Shown here: in pieces, positions 1-10,086 of the stretch | Position numbering within the stretch: the stretch's first letter is position 1 | Layout of the letters: every line of letters begins with the position of its first letter | From: Achromobacter animicus | Lineage (GTDB): Bacteria > Pseudomonadota > Gammaproteobacteria > Burkholderiales > Burkholderiaceae_B | Length of the DNA stretch: 64,000 nucleotides | Direction of reading: 5' to 3' | Assembly (NCBI RefSeq): GCF_902859585.1 | Contig: NZ_CADIJM010000003.1 | Coordinates: forward strand, 62,001 to 126,000 | The notes under the pieces: generated by a model | What the model was told of the DNA's origin: nothing | Databases searched by the model: none | The model's input: the letters and a program-made list of their open reading frames with translations, nothing else | Translations under genes and position numbers: made by a program

Positions 1-36
1 CTTCCTGCCCGGGGGATCGGACCGCGATACGCGGTA

Positions 37-1671
37 TCAGGCCGCCCGGACCTTTACATATCTGCCAGGGGCCGGCTCGATCGGCCGGTACTTGGCATTG
101 CCTGCCTTTGTCCTTGCTTTGACCTGTTTGCCGGAATGCTCGGCCAGCCAGCCCGACCAGTCCGGCCACCAGCTTCCGGGTTGCTCCACGGCCTGCGAAA
201 ACCACGTGTTGGGGTCGCCGGGAAGCGGTTGGCTTTCCTGTTCCAGCGCATCGGCCACCCAGTAGCTGCGGCGCTTCTTGGCGGGCGGATTCACCACGCC
301 CGCGATGTGGCCGGATGCGCCCAGCACGAAACGCTGCGGTCCGCGCAGGACCTGCGTGGATGCATAAGCCGAAACCCACGGCACGATGTGGTCTTCGCGC
401 GAACCGAAGATATAGACCGGCATGCGCAACCGCGTCAGGTCCAGCGGCAGGCCAGCGGCCTGCGCGCGGCCCGGCACCTTGAGGTTGTTCTCAAGGTAGG
501 TATTGCGGAAATACCAGGAAAAGAAAGGCCCCGGCAGGTTCGTGCTGTCGCCGTTCCAGAACAGCAGATCGAAGGCCGGGGGCTTCTGACCCTTCAGGTA
601 ATTGCCGACCACGTAGTTCCAGACCAGCTCATTGGGGCGCAGGAACGAGAAGGTGGTGGCGAGGTCGCGGCCCGCCATCAGGCCGCCGTTGCCCAGTTGA
701 TGGTCGCGCATGAGCGCGTGGGTTTCGTCGACAAAGACGTTCAGGACGCCGGTGTCGTGAAAATCGAGCATCGAGGTGAGCAGCGTCAGCGCAGCCACGG
801 GATGCTCGCCGCGCGCTTCGGCCAGCGCCAACGCCGCACCCAGCATCGTGCCGCCCACGCAGAAGCCCAGCGCATTGACCTGCGGCTGCTTCGTGATGTC
901 GCTGGCCACGCGCAGCGCCTGCAGCACCGCGTCGTCAAGGTAGTCGGACCAGGTGGCGCGGTCCACGCCGTCGGTATCGGCCGCCACCGGATTGCGCCAG
1001 GAAATCAGGAAGACCGTGTAGCCCTCCCCGACCGCGTGACGCACGAACGAGTTCTCGGGCTGCAGATCCAGGATGTAGAACTTGTTGATGTTCGGCGGCA
1101 CGATGACCAGTGGCCGTTCGTGCACGGTGCCGGTCGACGGCGCGTACTGGATGAGCTGGAACAGCTTGTTCTCGAACACCACGTCGCCGGGGGTCGTGGC
1201 CACGTTGCGGCCGATCTCGAATTGGGACTCGTCGGTCTGTGTGATGCGGCCTTTCTGGACGTCGCCCAGCAGGTTCGCAAGACCTTCGTTCAACGCGCGT
1301 CCCGCACTTTCTACGATGGATTGCTGCGCGTCGGGATTCAATGCCAGGAAGTTGCTGGGCGACAGCGCGTCGACCCACTGCATGATGGAGAATCGAAGGC
1401 GGTCGCGCATGGGCTCGCTGACCTGCGCGGCATCGACCATGCGCTGCATGGCGCGGGCGGACAGCAGATAGGTATGCGCCAGCAACAGATGCGACGCGTT
1501 CGCCGCCCAGGCATCGCCCGAGAACCGGCGATCGGACGGCGGCGCCAGCGTGCCGCGCTGGGCATCGTCGCAAAGGCGTTGCCATTCGCGCGCGAACTCT
1601 GCCTGGATGTCAGCCAGGACTTCCGGTGCCACGCTCACCGGAATGGGACCTGCGGAGAGATTGGCATTCAC
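37..1671 (-). CDS. phaC: Class I poly(3-hydroxyalkanoate) synthase
   Basis: Polymerises (R)-3-hydroxyacyl-CoA into intracellular polyester granules. The 544-residue product has the N-terminal PhaC domain (about residues 60-230) followed by an alpha/beta-hydrolase core. The lipase-like box GFCVGGT puts the catalytic Cys at residue 271; the Asp lies in SREDHIVPW and the His in ASGHIAGV. It is somewhat shorter than the roughly 590 residues of Cupriavidus PhaC1, mostly at the N-terminus. No phaA, phaB or phasin gene is visible in the window; the gene ends 36 bases from the window edge, so a partner could lie just outside. It follows rluD and pgeF on the same strand and may be the last of that unit. 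Family assignment is firm. Confidence 0.93.
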   Translation of the reverse strand: MNANLSAGPIPVSVAPEVLADIQAEFAREWQRLCDDAQRGTLAPPSDRRFSGDAWAANASHLLLAHTYLLSARAMQRMVDAAQVSEPMRDRLRFSIMQWVDALSPSNFLALNPDAQQSIVESAGRALNEGLANLLGDVQKGRITQTDESQFEIGRNVATTPGDVVFENKLFQLIQYAPSTGTVHERPLVIVPPNINKFYILDLQPENSFVRHAVGEGYTVFLISWRNPVAADTDGVDRATWSDYLDDAVLQALRVASDITKQPQVNALGFCVGGTMLGAALALAEARGEHPVAALTLLTSMLDFHDTGVLNVFVDETHALMRDHQLGNGGLMAGRDLATTFSFLRPNELVWNYVVGNYLKGQKPPAFDLLFWNGDSTNLPGPFFSWYFRNTYLENNLKVPGRAQAAGLPLDLTRLRMPVYIFGSREDHIVPWVSAYASTQVLRGPQRFVLGASGHIAGVVNPPAKKRRSYWVADALEQESQPLPGDPNTWFSQAVEQPGSWWPDWSGWLAEHSGKQVKARTKAGNAKYRPIEPAPGRYVKVRAA

Positions 1672-1795
1672 TTCGACACCTTGTTATCGAGACTTCGCGA
1701 TTGATGTTGCATTCCGGGTCCAGGACTGTCAATGCGGGTATACAAGGAGGCTTACTACGGTAAAACGCAAGCCCGGGCCCGGCCTTTGCGCGGCG

Positions 1796-2560
1796 TCAAA
1801 CCGGATGCAACCAGGCCAGCATTGCCATGCGTCCCGTCACCCCGTCGCGGCGGTAGGAAAAGTACCGGTCCTTGCGCGTCACCGTGCATTCGCCGCTGAG
1901 GGACACCTCTTGTACCCCGGCGCGCCGCAGCCGGAAATCCGCCAATCCGGCGAGGTCGGCCAGCCACTTGCCGGCCGCGCCGTCACGTGGCGCGAAAAAG
2001 CGCGCCGTGGCCGGGTCGTCCGCGGTGAAGGCGTCCAGCACGTCCTGCCCCACTTCGAAATGCTGCGGGCCGATGCCGGGCCCGACCCAGGCGCGCCAAC
2101 CGGCCGCCTGCGGCGCCTTGGCGCGCATGGCGTCCAGCGTATGTTCCAGGACCCCGCCCGCCAGGCCGCGCCAGCCGGCATGCGCCGCGCCCAGCACCTT
2201 GCCTTCCGTGTCGGTGATGAGCACCGGCAGGCAATCGGCCACCATGATGGCCAGGACGCGCCCGGGCTGCGCCGTGACGCTGGCGTCCACGGCAGGCTCG
2301 GCCGGCACGTCGATCGCGTCCGCGTCCACGACCTCGCTGCCATGCACCTGACGCAGCCACAGCGGGTCGGCCGGCACTGCCGCGCGCACGCGGCGGCGAT
2401 TCTCGGCCACGGCCTCCGGGTTGTCTTCGGCCCGCAGGCCAAGATTGAGGGTGTCATGCGGCGCCACGCCGACGCCACCGGCGCGGGTCGTGCAGAAGTA
2501 GCTGACGCCATTCCAGTCGGGTCCCGTCACGACGGGCAGGTCTGCAATCAGGCGTTCCAT
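1796..2560 (-). CDS. pgeF: Laccase-domain protein, peptidoglycan editing factor family
   Basis: Member of the YfiH/PgeF (DUF152, Cu-oxidase_4) family, 254 residues. These proteins are linked to peptidoglycan precursor editing in E. coli, and homologues show purine nucleoside phosphorylase/adenosine deaminase activity. The His/Cys metal site is visible in VHGSEVVDAD, VADCLPVLI and AAHAGWRGL. I chose the ATG at 2560 because the family starts here (MERLIADLPV); codons upstream encode a low-quality Arg/Pro-rich stretch that is antisense-like. The start overlaps the end of rluD by 13 bases, which implies translational coupling. The rluD-pgeF pair is a common bacterial arrangement. Confidence 0.9.
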   Translation of the reverse strand: MERLIADLPVVTGPDWNGVSYFCTTRAGGVGVAPHDTLNLGLRAEDNPEAVAENRRRVRAAVPADPLWLRQVHGSEVVDADAIDVPAEPAVDASVTAQPGRVLAIMVADCLPVLITDTEGKVLGAAHAGWRGLAGGVLEHTLDAMRAKAPQAAGWRAWVGPGIGPQHFEVGQDVLDAFTADDPATARFFAPRDGAAGKWLADLAGLADFRLRRAGVQEVSLSGECTVTRKDRYFSYRRDGVTGRMAMLAWLHPV

Positions 2561-3546
2561 GCAATGCTCTCCTGGACCTGCGCCATGTCGGCAGGCACCG
2601 GCGCGTCGAAGTGGACGTCGCCCTTGCCGCCGGGATCGTCGAAATGGAGTGCGCGGGCGTGCAGCATCTGGCGCTCTGCCCCGGCAATGTTCTTGCCGCC
2701 GTAGATCGTGTCGGCCAGCAGCGGATGCCCCAGGCTGGCCATGTGCACTCGGATCTGGTGGGTTCGTCCCGTTTCCAGGCGGCATACCACTTCGGTGACA
2801 CGGCCGCCGGGTTCCACCGAGCCGCGCCGGGCCGGCGCGTAATTGGTGATGGCCGGCTTGGGCGCGACGGGCCGTTCGACGCTCATGCGCACCGGCACAC
2901 GCGGATCGCGGCCGATGGCGCGGTCGACCTTGCCTGCGGCGGCAACCCAGCCGTGCGCCAGGGCCACGTATTCGCGGCCCATGCTGCGCGCCTGAAGCTG
3001 GCGCACGAGATGGGTCTGGGCGATGTCGTTGCGGGCCACGACCATCAGGCCGGAGGTGTCCTTGTCCAGGCGGTGCACGATGCCCGCGCGGGCAACCTGC
3101 GCAAGCTCCGGGTAGCGATGCAGCAGGCCGTTGAGCAGCGTGCCGCTCCAGTTGCCGGCCCCCGGGTGGGTGACCAGGCCCGCCGGCTTGTTGACGACGA
3201 TCCAGTCGGGGCTTTCGGCGACCACGCCGAACTCGACGGGTTCGGGCGTGAAGGCCAGCGCGTCGGGCGCGGGTTGGGCCCAGATGGTGAGTTCGTCGCC
3301 GGGGCCGACCGTCTGGCGGATCTTGCCTGGCGCCCCGTTGACCAGGACGTTGCCGGATTCGATCCAGCCTTGCAGGCGGTTGCGGGAATGGTCGGGCAGG
3401 AGGCCGGCCAGGATCTTGTCGAGCCGGTCGGCGCGCGTGGCGGACGGCACGGTTACAAGTTGCGGCTCCCCGCGGCCGGATTCGTCGAGATTTTCGTCGG
3501 CGCTATCGTCGGAAACAAGATCTGCGCGGGCGGCTGTATCAGACAT
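2548..3546 (-). CDS. rluD: 23S rRNA pseudouridine synthase RluD
   Basis: Converts uridines 1911, 1915 and 1917 of 23S rRNA helix 69 to pseudouridine (known for the family). The 332-residue protein has a short acidic N-terminal tail, an S4 RNA-binding domain (about residues 38-100, ending in GNVLVNG) and the RluA-type catalytic domain with the signature HRLDKDTSGL, whose Asp is the catalytic residue. Length is typical of RluD. It lies divergently from bamD with only 53 bases between the start codons, as in many proteobacteria, where rluD and the ComL/BamD gene adjoin. First gene of the rluD-pgeF(-phaC) unit. Confidence 0.94.
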   Translation of the reverse strand: MSDTAARADLVSDDSADENLDESGRGEPQLVTVPSATRADRLDKILAGLLPDHSRNRLQGWIESGNVLVNGAPGKIRQTVGPGDELTIWAQPAPDALAFTPEPVEFGVVAESPDWIVVNKPAGLVTHPGAGNWSGTLLNGLLHRYPELAQVARAGIVHRLDKDTSGLMVVARNDIAQTHLVRQLQARSMGREYVALAHGWVAAAGKVDRAIGRDPRVPVRMSVERPVAPKPAITNYAPARRGSVEPGGRVTEVVCRLETGRTHQIRVHMASLGHPLLADTIYGGKNIAGAERQMLHARALHFDDPGGKGDVHFDAPVPADMAQVQESIAWNA

Positions 3547-3599
3547 GGAGACAAATCATATAATCAGCCTGCCATGCTAACACCAAGGATACGATTCTC

Positions 3600-4442
3600 G
3601 TGATTCACCACCCTGCAGCTCCCTCGAACCCCGCATCCCGCAGCGGGTCGGTTTTGCGCGTGGTCATCGCGCTTTTTGCCGTCATCGTCATCGCCGGTTG
3701 CAGCGGGGCGGACAGCAAATACGACAAGACCACCAACTGGAGCGCAGAACAACTCTACGCGGACGCCAAGGCCGAAATGGCGTCGGGCGGCTGGAAGGAA
3801 GCGCGCGAGCGCCTGACCGCCATCGAAAGCCGCTACCCGTTCGGCGTCTACGCGCAGCAGGCGCTGCTTGAACTGGCCTACGTCAACTGGAAAGACGGCG
3901 AAAACGAGCAGGCGCTCGCCGCCATCGACCGCTTCCAGCAGCTTTATCCCAATCACCCCGGCACCGATTACGCGCTCTACCTGAAGGGCCTGGTCAACTT
4001 CACGCCGGCCAGCGCCTTCATGAGCAACATCACCGGCCAGGATCCGGCCGAGCGCGATCCCAAGGGTCTGCGCGCGTCCTATGACGCCTTCACCGAGCTG
4101 ATCAAGCGCTACCCCGAAAGCAAGTACAGCGTCGACGCCGAAAAGCGCGTGGCGTGGCTGGTCAACACCATCGCCATGAACGAAGTCCACGTCGCCCGCT
4201 ATTACTACGAACGCGGCGCCTACGTGGCCGCCGCCAATCGCGCGCAGACCGTCATCACCGACTTCGAAGGCGCCCCCGCCACCGAAGAGGCCCTCTACCT
4301 GATGGTTCAGTCGTACGACAAACTGAACATGACCGACCTGAAGAACGATGCCCAGCGCGTCTACGACAAGAACTTCCCGAACAGCGCGTTCCGGACCCAG
4401 GGCCTGAAGGCCGACAGGAGCTGGTGGAATCCCTTCAACTGA
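3600..4442 (+). CDS. bamD: Outer membrane assembly lipoprotein BamD (ComL)
   Basis: Essential lipoprotein of the BAM complex that inserts beta-barrel proteins into the outer membrane. The 280-residue product has a hydrophobic signal peptide and lipobox VIAGC (lipidated Cys at residue 34), then TPR-like repeats, starting with WSAEQLYADAKAEM. The start codon is GTG at 3600, preceded by AAGGA about 10 bases upstream; no better in-frame ATG lies nearby. The gene is divergent from rluD and convergent with the helicase gene downstream, from which it is separated by a strong bidirectional terminator. Homologues are about 240-290 residues, so it is complete. Confidence 0.94.
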   Translation: MIHHPAAPSNPASRSGSVLRVVIALFAVIVIAGCSGADSKYDKTTNWSAEQLYADAKAEMASGGWKEARERLTAIESRYPFGVYAQQALLELAYVNWKDGENEQALAAIDRFQQLYPNHPGTDYALYLKGLVNFTPASAFMSNITGQDPAERDPKGLRASYDAFTELIKRYPESKYSVDAEKRVAWLVNTIAMNEVHVARYYYERGAYVAAANRAQTVITDFEGAPATEEALYLMVQSYDKLNMTDLKNDAQRVYDKNFPNSAFRTQGLKADRSWWNPFN

Positions 4443-6625
4443 TTCCGCCTGCATGGGAAGCAAAAGCCCTTCAGATTTCTGAAGGGCTTTTTTTCGCCTG
4501 CTGGGCGCGCGGGGGGGGGGGGGGGGGGGGGGGGGTGTGCGTCGTCCGGTCCGCGTTTACGCCGGTAGAACGCCAGCACCTCTTCCAGTTCGCGTGTGCG
4601 CGCAAACGGCGGCAGGCCGCGCCACAGGCGCTTGCCGTACGGCTTTTCCACCAGCCGCGCGTCGCCCACCATCAGCACGCCCCAATCGGATTCGGTACGG
4701 ATAAGCCGGCCCGCGCCCTGCTTGAGCGAGATCGCGGCTTCGGGCAACTGGTATTCGGCAAACGGATTGCCGCCCTGCGCCCGGCAGGCGCGCAGGCGGG
4801 CCTCGATGACGGGATCGTCCGGCGGCGCGAACGGCAGCTTGTCGATCGCCACCAGCGTCAGCACGTCGCCCGGCAGGTCGATGCCTTCCCAGAAGCTGGC
4901 GCTGCCGACCAGCACCGGATGCTTGAGCTTGCAGAAGCGGTCCAGCAGATCGCGGCGAGTGCCCTCGCCCTGCTTGAGCAGCGGCCAGTCATGACCCGCG
5001 TCGTCGAAGGCGTCGGCCAGCAGGTTGGCAACCTTGTCGACGGCGCGCAGCGTCGTACAGAGCACCAGCGTGCCGCCCGGGCTGGCCTCAAGCAGCGGCA
5101 TCAGCGTCTGGACGAACCGTTCCAGGAATTGGGGCGATTGCGGTTCAGGCATGCCGCGCGGCACGAACAGCAGCGCTTGCTCGGGGTAGTCGAACGGCGA
5201 CTCCCATTTGCCGGTGCGGGCGGTATCCAGGCCGAGCTGGCTGGTGAAGTGCGTGAATTCGCCGTTGATCGACAGCGTGGCCGAGGTCATGATCCAGGCC
5301 TGGCCGGGCTTGCGGAACTTGGAGAACGCCTGCGCCACGGACAGCGGCGCCGAATGCAGCCGCACGTGATGCAGGCCGTGTTCGACCCAGCGCACGGCCG
5401 GGCCCGTCCATTGTTCGGCCTGCGCGGCGCCTTCAAGCAATGCCGCGGGCGTGGACGGACCGTCGCCCAGCGGGCTCTGCACGGGGGCCTGATCGTCGCG
5501 GCCCCAGCCTTCGTCGTCGTGCGCGCCGCTGCTGCGCCCGGGCGTGGCCCAGCGCTTGAGCTTGACCGAAATCTCCGCGCCCATGCGCGCAGCCGCGAGC
5601 AGATCCGGATGCTTTTCGGCGACGGCGCCCAGCGCCTTGGTGGCGCTGTCGATGGCTTCGCGCAGCGACAGCAGCGCCTCGTCGAATTCCTCGGGATTGG
5701 GGATGGCCTCGAACGTGGCCTTGCGCCCCGGCATCTTGTCGAGCGGCGCACAGACCAGCCGCAACTCGCGCGCTGCGGTTTCGATGTGACGGCTGACGTC
5801 GCTCCATTTGGCGGCTTCGCGCGCATAGGCCAGCCCCGCGACTTCCAGCGCGCGGCCGAAGTCCATCAACTGGTGCGTGGATACGCTGCTGCCCAGAAAG
5901 CGCGTGGCGGTGTCCGGCAATTGATGGGCTTCGTCGAAGATGACGGTGTCGGCTTCAGGCAGGAGGTCCGTGACGCCCTCTTCGCGCAGCATCAAGTCCG
6001 CCATGAAGAGCGCATGGTTGACCACGACGACGTCGGCTTCCTGCGCCTGGCGGCGCGCCTTGACGACAAAGCAATCGCGGATGCGCGGGCATTCCTGGCC
6101 CAGGCAGTTCTCGCGGGTGGACGTGACGCGTTGCCAGATGTCGGCGTCTTCGGGCACCTGCGCGAGGTCGCTGCGGTCGCCCGTTTTGGAGATGCCTGCG
6201 AACACCTGGATCTGGCGCAGCTGCTGGATTTCGGAGCGGGACTTGAGCGCGCGCTCGTCGCCCTGAAGGCGTTCGAGGTGGTAGTGGCACACGTAGTTGC
6301 CGCGGCCCTTGAGCAGCGCGGCCGTGACGGGTGCAGCCAGCGCGGCGCGCACACGCGGCAGATCGCGCGCGAAAAGCTGGTCTTGCAGGGTGCGCGTGCC
6401 GGTGGAAATGAGCACCTTGCCGCCCTGGATGAAGGCGGGTACAAGATAGGCCCAGGTCTTGCCGATGCCGGTGCCGGCTTCGGCCACGAGCGTGGCGCGG
6501 TCCTGGATGGCCTGGCCAATGGCCTGCGACAGTTCCACCTGCGATGGACGCGGCTTGTAGCCGGGCAAGGCCGTGGCCAGCGGCCCGTCCTCGTCAAAGA
6601 ATTCGGATATGTCCAGGTCCAGCAT
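4361..6625 (-). CDS. DinG/YoaA-type ATP-dependent DNA helicase, variable C-terminus
   Basis: Superfamily 2 helicase of the XPD/DinG group that unwinds DNA 5'-3' during repair or R-loop removal. Walker A is AEAGTGIGKT (near residue 50), Walker B/DEAH is DEAHQLPDT. Four cysteines between them (in NYVCHYH and NCLGQECPRIRDC) match the 4Fe-4S cluster of the family. The core ends at FYRRKRGPDDAH and is followed by eight prolines from the homopolymer at 4511-4535. As sequenced, the frame then runs through the terminator and 82 bases into bamD antisense, which is unnatural: one C fewer would end the protein at 4471. I therefore regard the last 50 or so residues as a frameshift product or slippage variant. 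YoaA-like rather than E. coli DinG by length, but I cannot separate them with certainty. Confidence 0.85.
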   Translation of the reverse strand: MLDLDISEFFDEDGPLATALPGYKPRPSQVELSQAIGQAIQDRATLVAEAGTGIGKTWAYLVPAFIQGGKVLISTGTRTLQDQLFARDLPRVRAALAAPVTAALLKGRGNYVCHYHLERLQGDERALKSRSEIQQLRQIQVFAGISKTGDRSDLAQVPEDADIWQRVTSTRENCLGQECPRIRDCFVVKARRQAQEADVVVVNHALFMADLMLREEGVTDLLPEADTVIFDEAHQLPDTATRFLGSSVSTHQLMDFGRALEVAGLAYAREAAKWSDVSRHIETAARELRLVCAPLDKMPGRKATFEAIPNPEEFDEALLSLREAIDSATKALGAVAEKHPDLLAAARMGAEISVKLKRWATPGRSSGAHDDEGWGRDDQAPVQSPLGDGPSTPAALLEGAAQAEQWTGPAVRWVEHGLHHVRLHSAPLSVAQAFSKFRKPGQAWIMTSATLSINGEFTHFTSQLGLDTARTGKWESPFDYPEQALLFVPRGMPEPQSPQFLERFVQTLMPLLEASPGGTLVLCTTLRAVDKVANLLADAFDDAGHDWPLLKQGEGTRRDLLDRFCKLKHPVLVGSASFWEGIDLPGDVLTLVAIDKLPFAPPDDPVIEARLRACRAQGGNPFAEYQLPEAAISLKQGAGRLIRTESDWGVLMVGDARLVEKPYGKRLWRGLPPFARTRELEEVLAFYRRKRGPDDAHPPPPPPPPARPAGEKKPFRNLKGFCFPCRRNQLKGFHQLLSAFRPWVRNALFGKFLS
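4462..4494. terminator. Bidirectional intrinsic terminator after bamD
   Basis: Perfect inverted repeat with 14-base arms (4462-4475 and 4478-4491, AAAAGCCCTTCAGA and its complement) and a two-base centre. On the plus strand it ends in a run of Ts, and on the minus strand the symmetric A-run gives the same, so it can stop transcription of both bamD and the convergent helicase gene. Confidence 0.9.
4511..4535. repeat. 25-base poly-G tract (poly-C in the helicase gene)
   Basis: An uninterrupted run of 25 G. On the minus strand it encodes eight prolines at the very C-terminus of the helicase gene. It sits between the helicase core and the convergent terminator. With 25 C the frame stays open into the antisense of bamD; with 24 or 27 C it would stop at a TGA at 4471-4473. 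Runs this long are prone to slippage in replication and to miscounting in assembly. Confidence 0.95.
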
Positions 6626-6799
6626 TACAGCAGCCTAATGTAGGGCCCCAAATGATACCCGCTGGCGCGCCGGTTTCCTGCTTGCGGCCTGCCGCAATGC
6701 CCTTGGCAGAGGGACGGATCAGTCACTTCGGCCACGTTCCGTAACAACGGCTTATGGCACAATCCGCCCCTCGTTTTCCCTTTTTGCCGTCGTATAGAG

Positions 6800-9175
<2,376 letters not shown>

Positions 9176-9207
9176 TCCGCTGATCCCTCGGCATCCCTGC
9201 TTTACCG

Positions 9208-9236
9208 AAATCCCGGCGCCCGAGGCGCCGGGATTT
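9208..9236 (+). terminator. Intrinsic terminator of tex
   Basis: Perfect 13-bp stem (9208-9220 and 9224-9236, AAATCCCGGCGCC and complement) with a three-base loop, followed by TTTTCTTTT, 33 bases after the tex stop codon. Confidence 0.9.
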
Positions 9237-9522
9237 TCTTTTGGGCAGCCCCTTCAAATCACCTTCAGTCGCCCCTGCAACCTAGGGGCTTACCCCTAGA
9301 TCACGCGCTTTTGTTGCGCTCCCGCAATTCGGCACCACAGAAATAAGTGAAAATATCTAATTGTGTCTAAATAATAAAAACCGGCATGACGCTGTCTTTC
9401 ACTAAAGCGTTCACCGGCGGCACAACCACCCGCGGTCAGGCGAGCTACTGCGCGAAGCGCCTGTCGGGGAGCAGCATCAGAACAAGAGCGCGCCCCCTGA
9501 TAGCCCGGAGATCCGTTCCGTC
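9237..9522 (+). promoter_or_regulatory. Leader region with 18-bp palindrome and AT-rich block
   Basis: No gene is visible between tex and the next start. The stretch holds a perfect 7-bp inverted repeat with a 4-base centre, CTAGGGGCTTACCCCTAG (9282-9299). It also holds a distinctly AT-rich block (about 9340-9382) that stands out from the GC-rich surroundings and probably contains the promoter of the downstream gene. About 140 bases of GC-rich leader follow before the ATG at 9523. The palindrome could bind a LuxR/NarL-type response regulator (TACCCCT resembles a NarL heptamer), but this is only a guess. Confidence 0.45.
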
Positions 9523-10029
9523 ATGCTCAGCACCATTACGCTCGCCGCAAACGAAACCGCAACCATCGCCGACAAGGACGCCACGGCAAGCGGCGTCTAC
9601 GGCGACGTGACGTTGGGTCAGTATTCGCATCTGATCGTCGACAGCGCCGCGGTCACCTTCAAGCACGTCACACTCGAACGCCTGGGCAGCCGGGTCATCG
9701 AACTGCGCAATGGCGCGCAACTGCATGTGGGCGCGCTGGGATTTGCCAGCATGGGCGCCAGCATCGTCTACCGCATCGGCATCGGCTGCGTGATCACCTA
9801 CGACGCCAGCCAATGGGATCCCGAAGTCGTGGCCAACACCACGTTCGATTTCGCCAGCGAGGGCAGCGGCACGCTGAAGTATTTTCCGTTCATCAATCCG
9901 CAATGGCTGGACTGTCCCCACGTCACGGGCTATTCGGACGGCGACCAGCTTGAAATCGCGGGGCAAGGCCGCGTGCAGCGCTTTCAGGTGCGCGACGGGC
10001 GCATCGTCGCCAGCGCACGCCTGAACTGA
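9523..10029 (+). CDS. Hypothetical protein, beta-rich, 168 residues
   Basis: I do not recognise this protein. It has no signal peptide or membrane segment. It is rich in short alternating hydrophobic stretches (for example YSHLIVDSAAVTFKHVTLE and ELRNGAQLHVGAL), which suggests an all-beta fold, perhaps a beta-helix-like or jelly-roll protein; this is inference. There is one Cys pair spread over the chain and no obvious catalytic motif. The ribosome site is weak (GGAG about 12 bases upstream of the ATG). Codon use looks normal for the genome. It lies alone between tex and convergent trpS, after an unusual AT-rich leader, and is bounded by terminators on both sides, so it is probably a monocistronic, regulated gene. 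Confidence 0.65.
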   Translation: MLSTITLAANETATIADKDATASGVYGDVTLGQYSHLIVDSAAVTFKHVTLERLGSRVIELRNGAQLHVGALGFASMGASIVYRIGIGCVITYDASQWDPEVVANTTFDFASEGSGTLKYFPFINPQWLDCPHVTGYSDGDQLEIAGQGRVQRFQVRDGRIVASARLN

Positions 10030-10036
10030 ATGCAAA

Positions 10037-10062
10037 ACGGCGCGGATTGCCCGCGCCGTCTT
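10037..10062. terminator. Bidirectional terminator between the orphan gene and trpS
   Basis: Nine-bp GC-rich stem (10037-10045 ACGGCGCGG and 10051-10059) with a five-base loop. It is flanked by AAAA on the left and CTTT on the right, so it can act for both the gene ending at 10029 and trpS ending at 10087. Confidence 0.75.
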
Positions 10063-10086
10063 TGTCCATCCGCTACCCGCTACCGG

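Noticed and set aside
3564-4463. 300-codon frame opposite bamD that would be joined to the helicase if the tract had 26 C
   Set aside because: It is antisense to a lipoprotein gene and has no known family, so I take it only as a by-product of frame, not a fusion partner.
9282-9299. NarL binding site
   Set aside because: The heptamer TACCCCT fits but the partner half-site spacing is not the 7-2-7 arrangement, so I list it only as a palindrome of unknown use.
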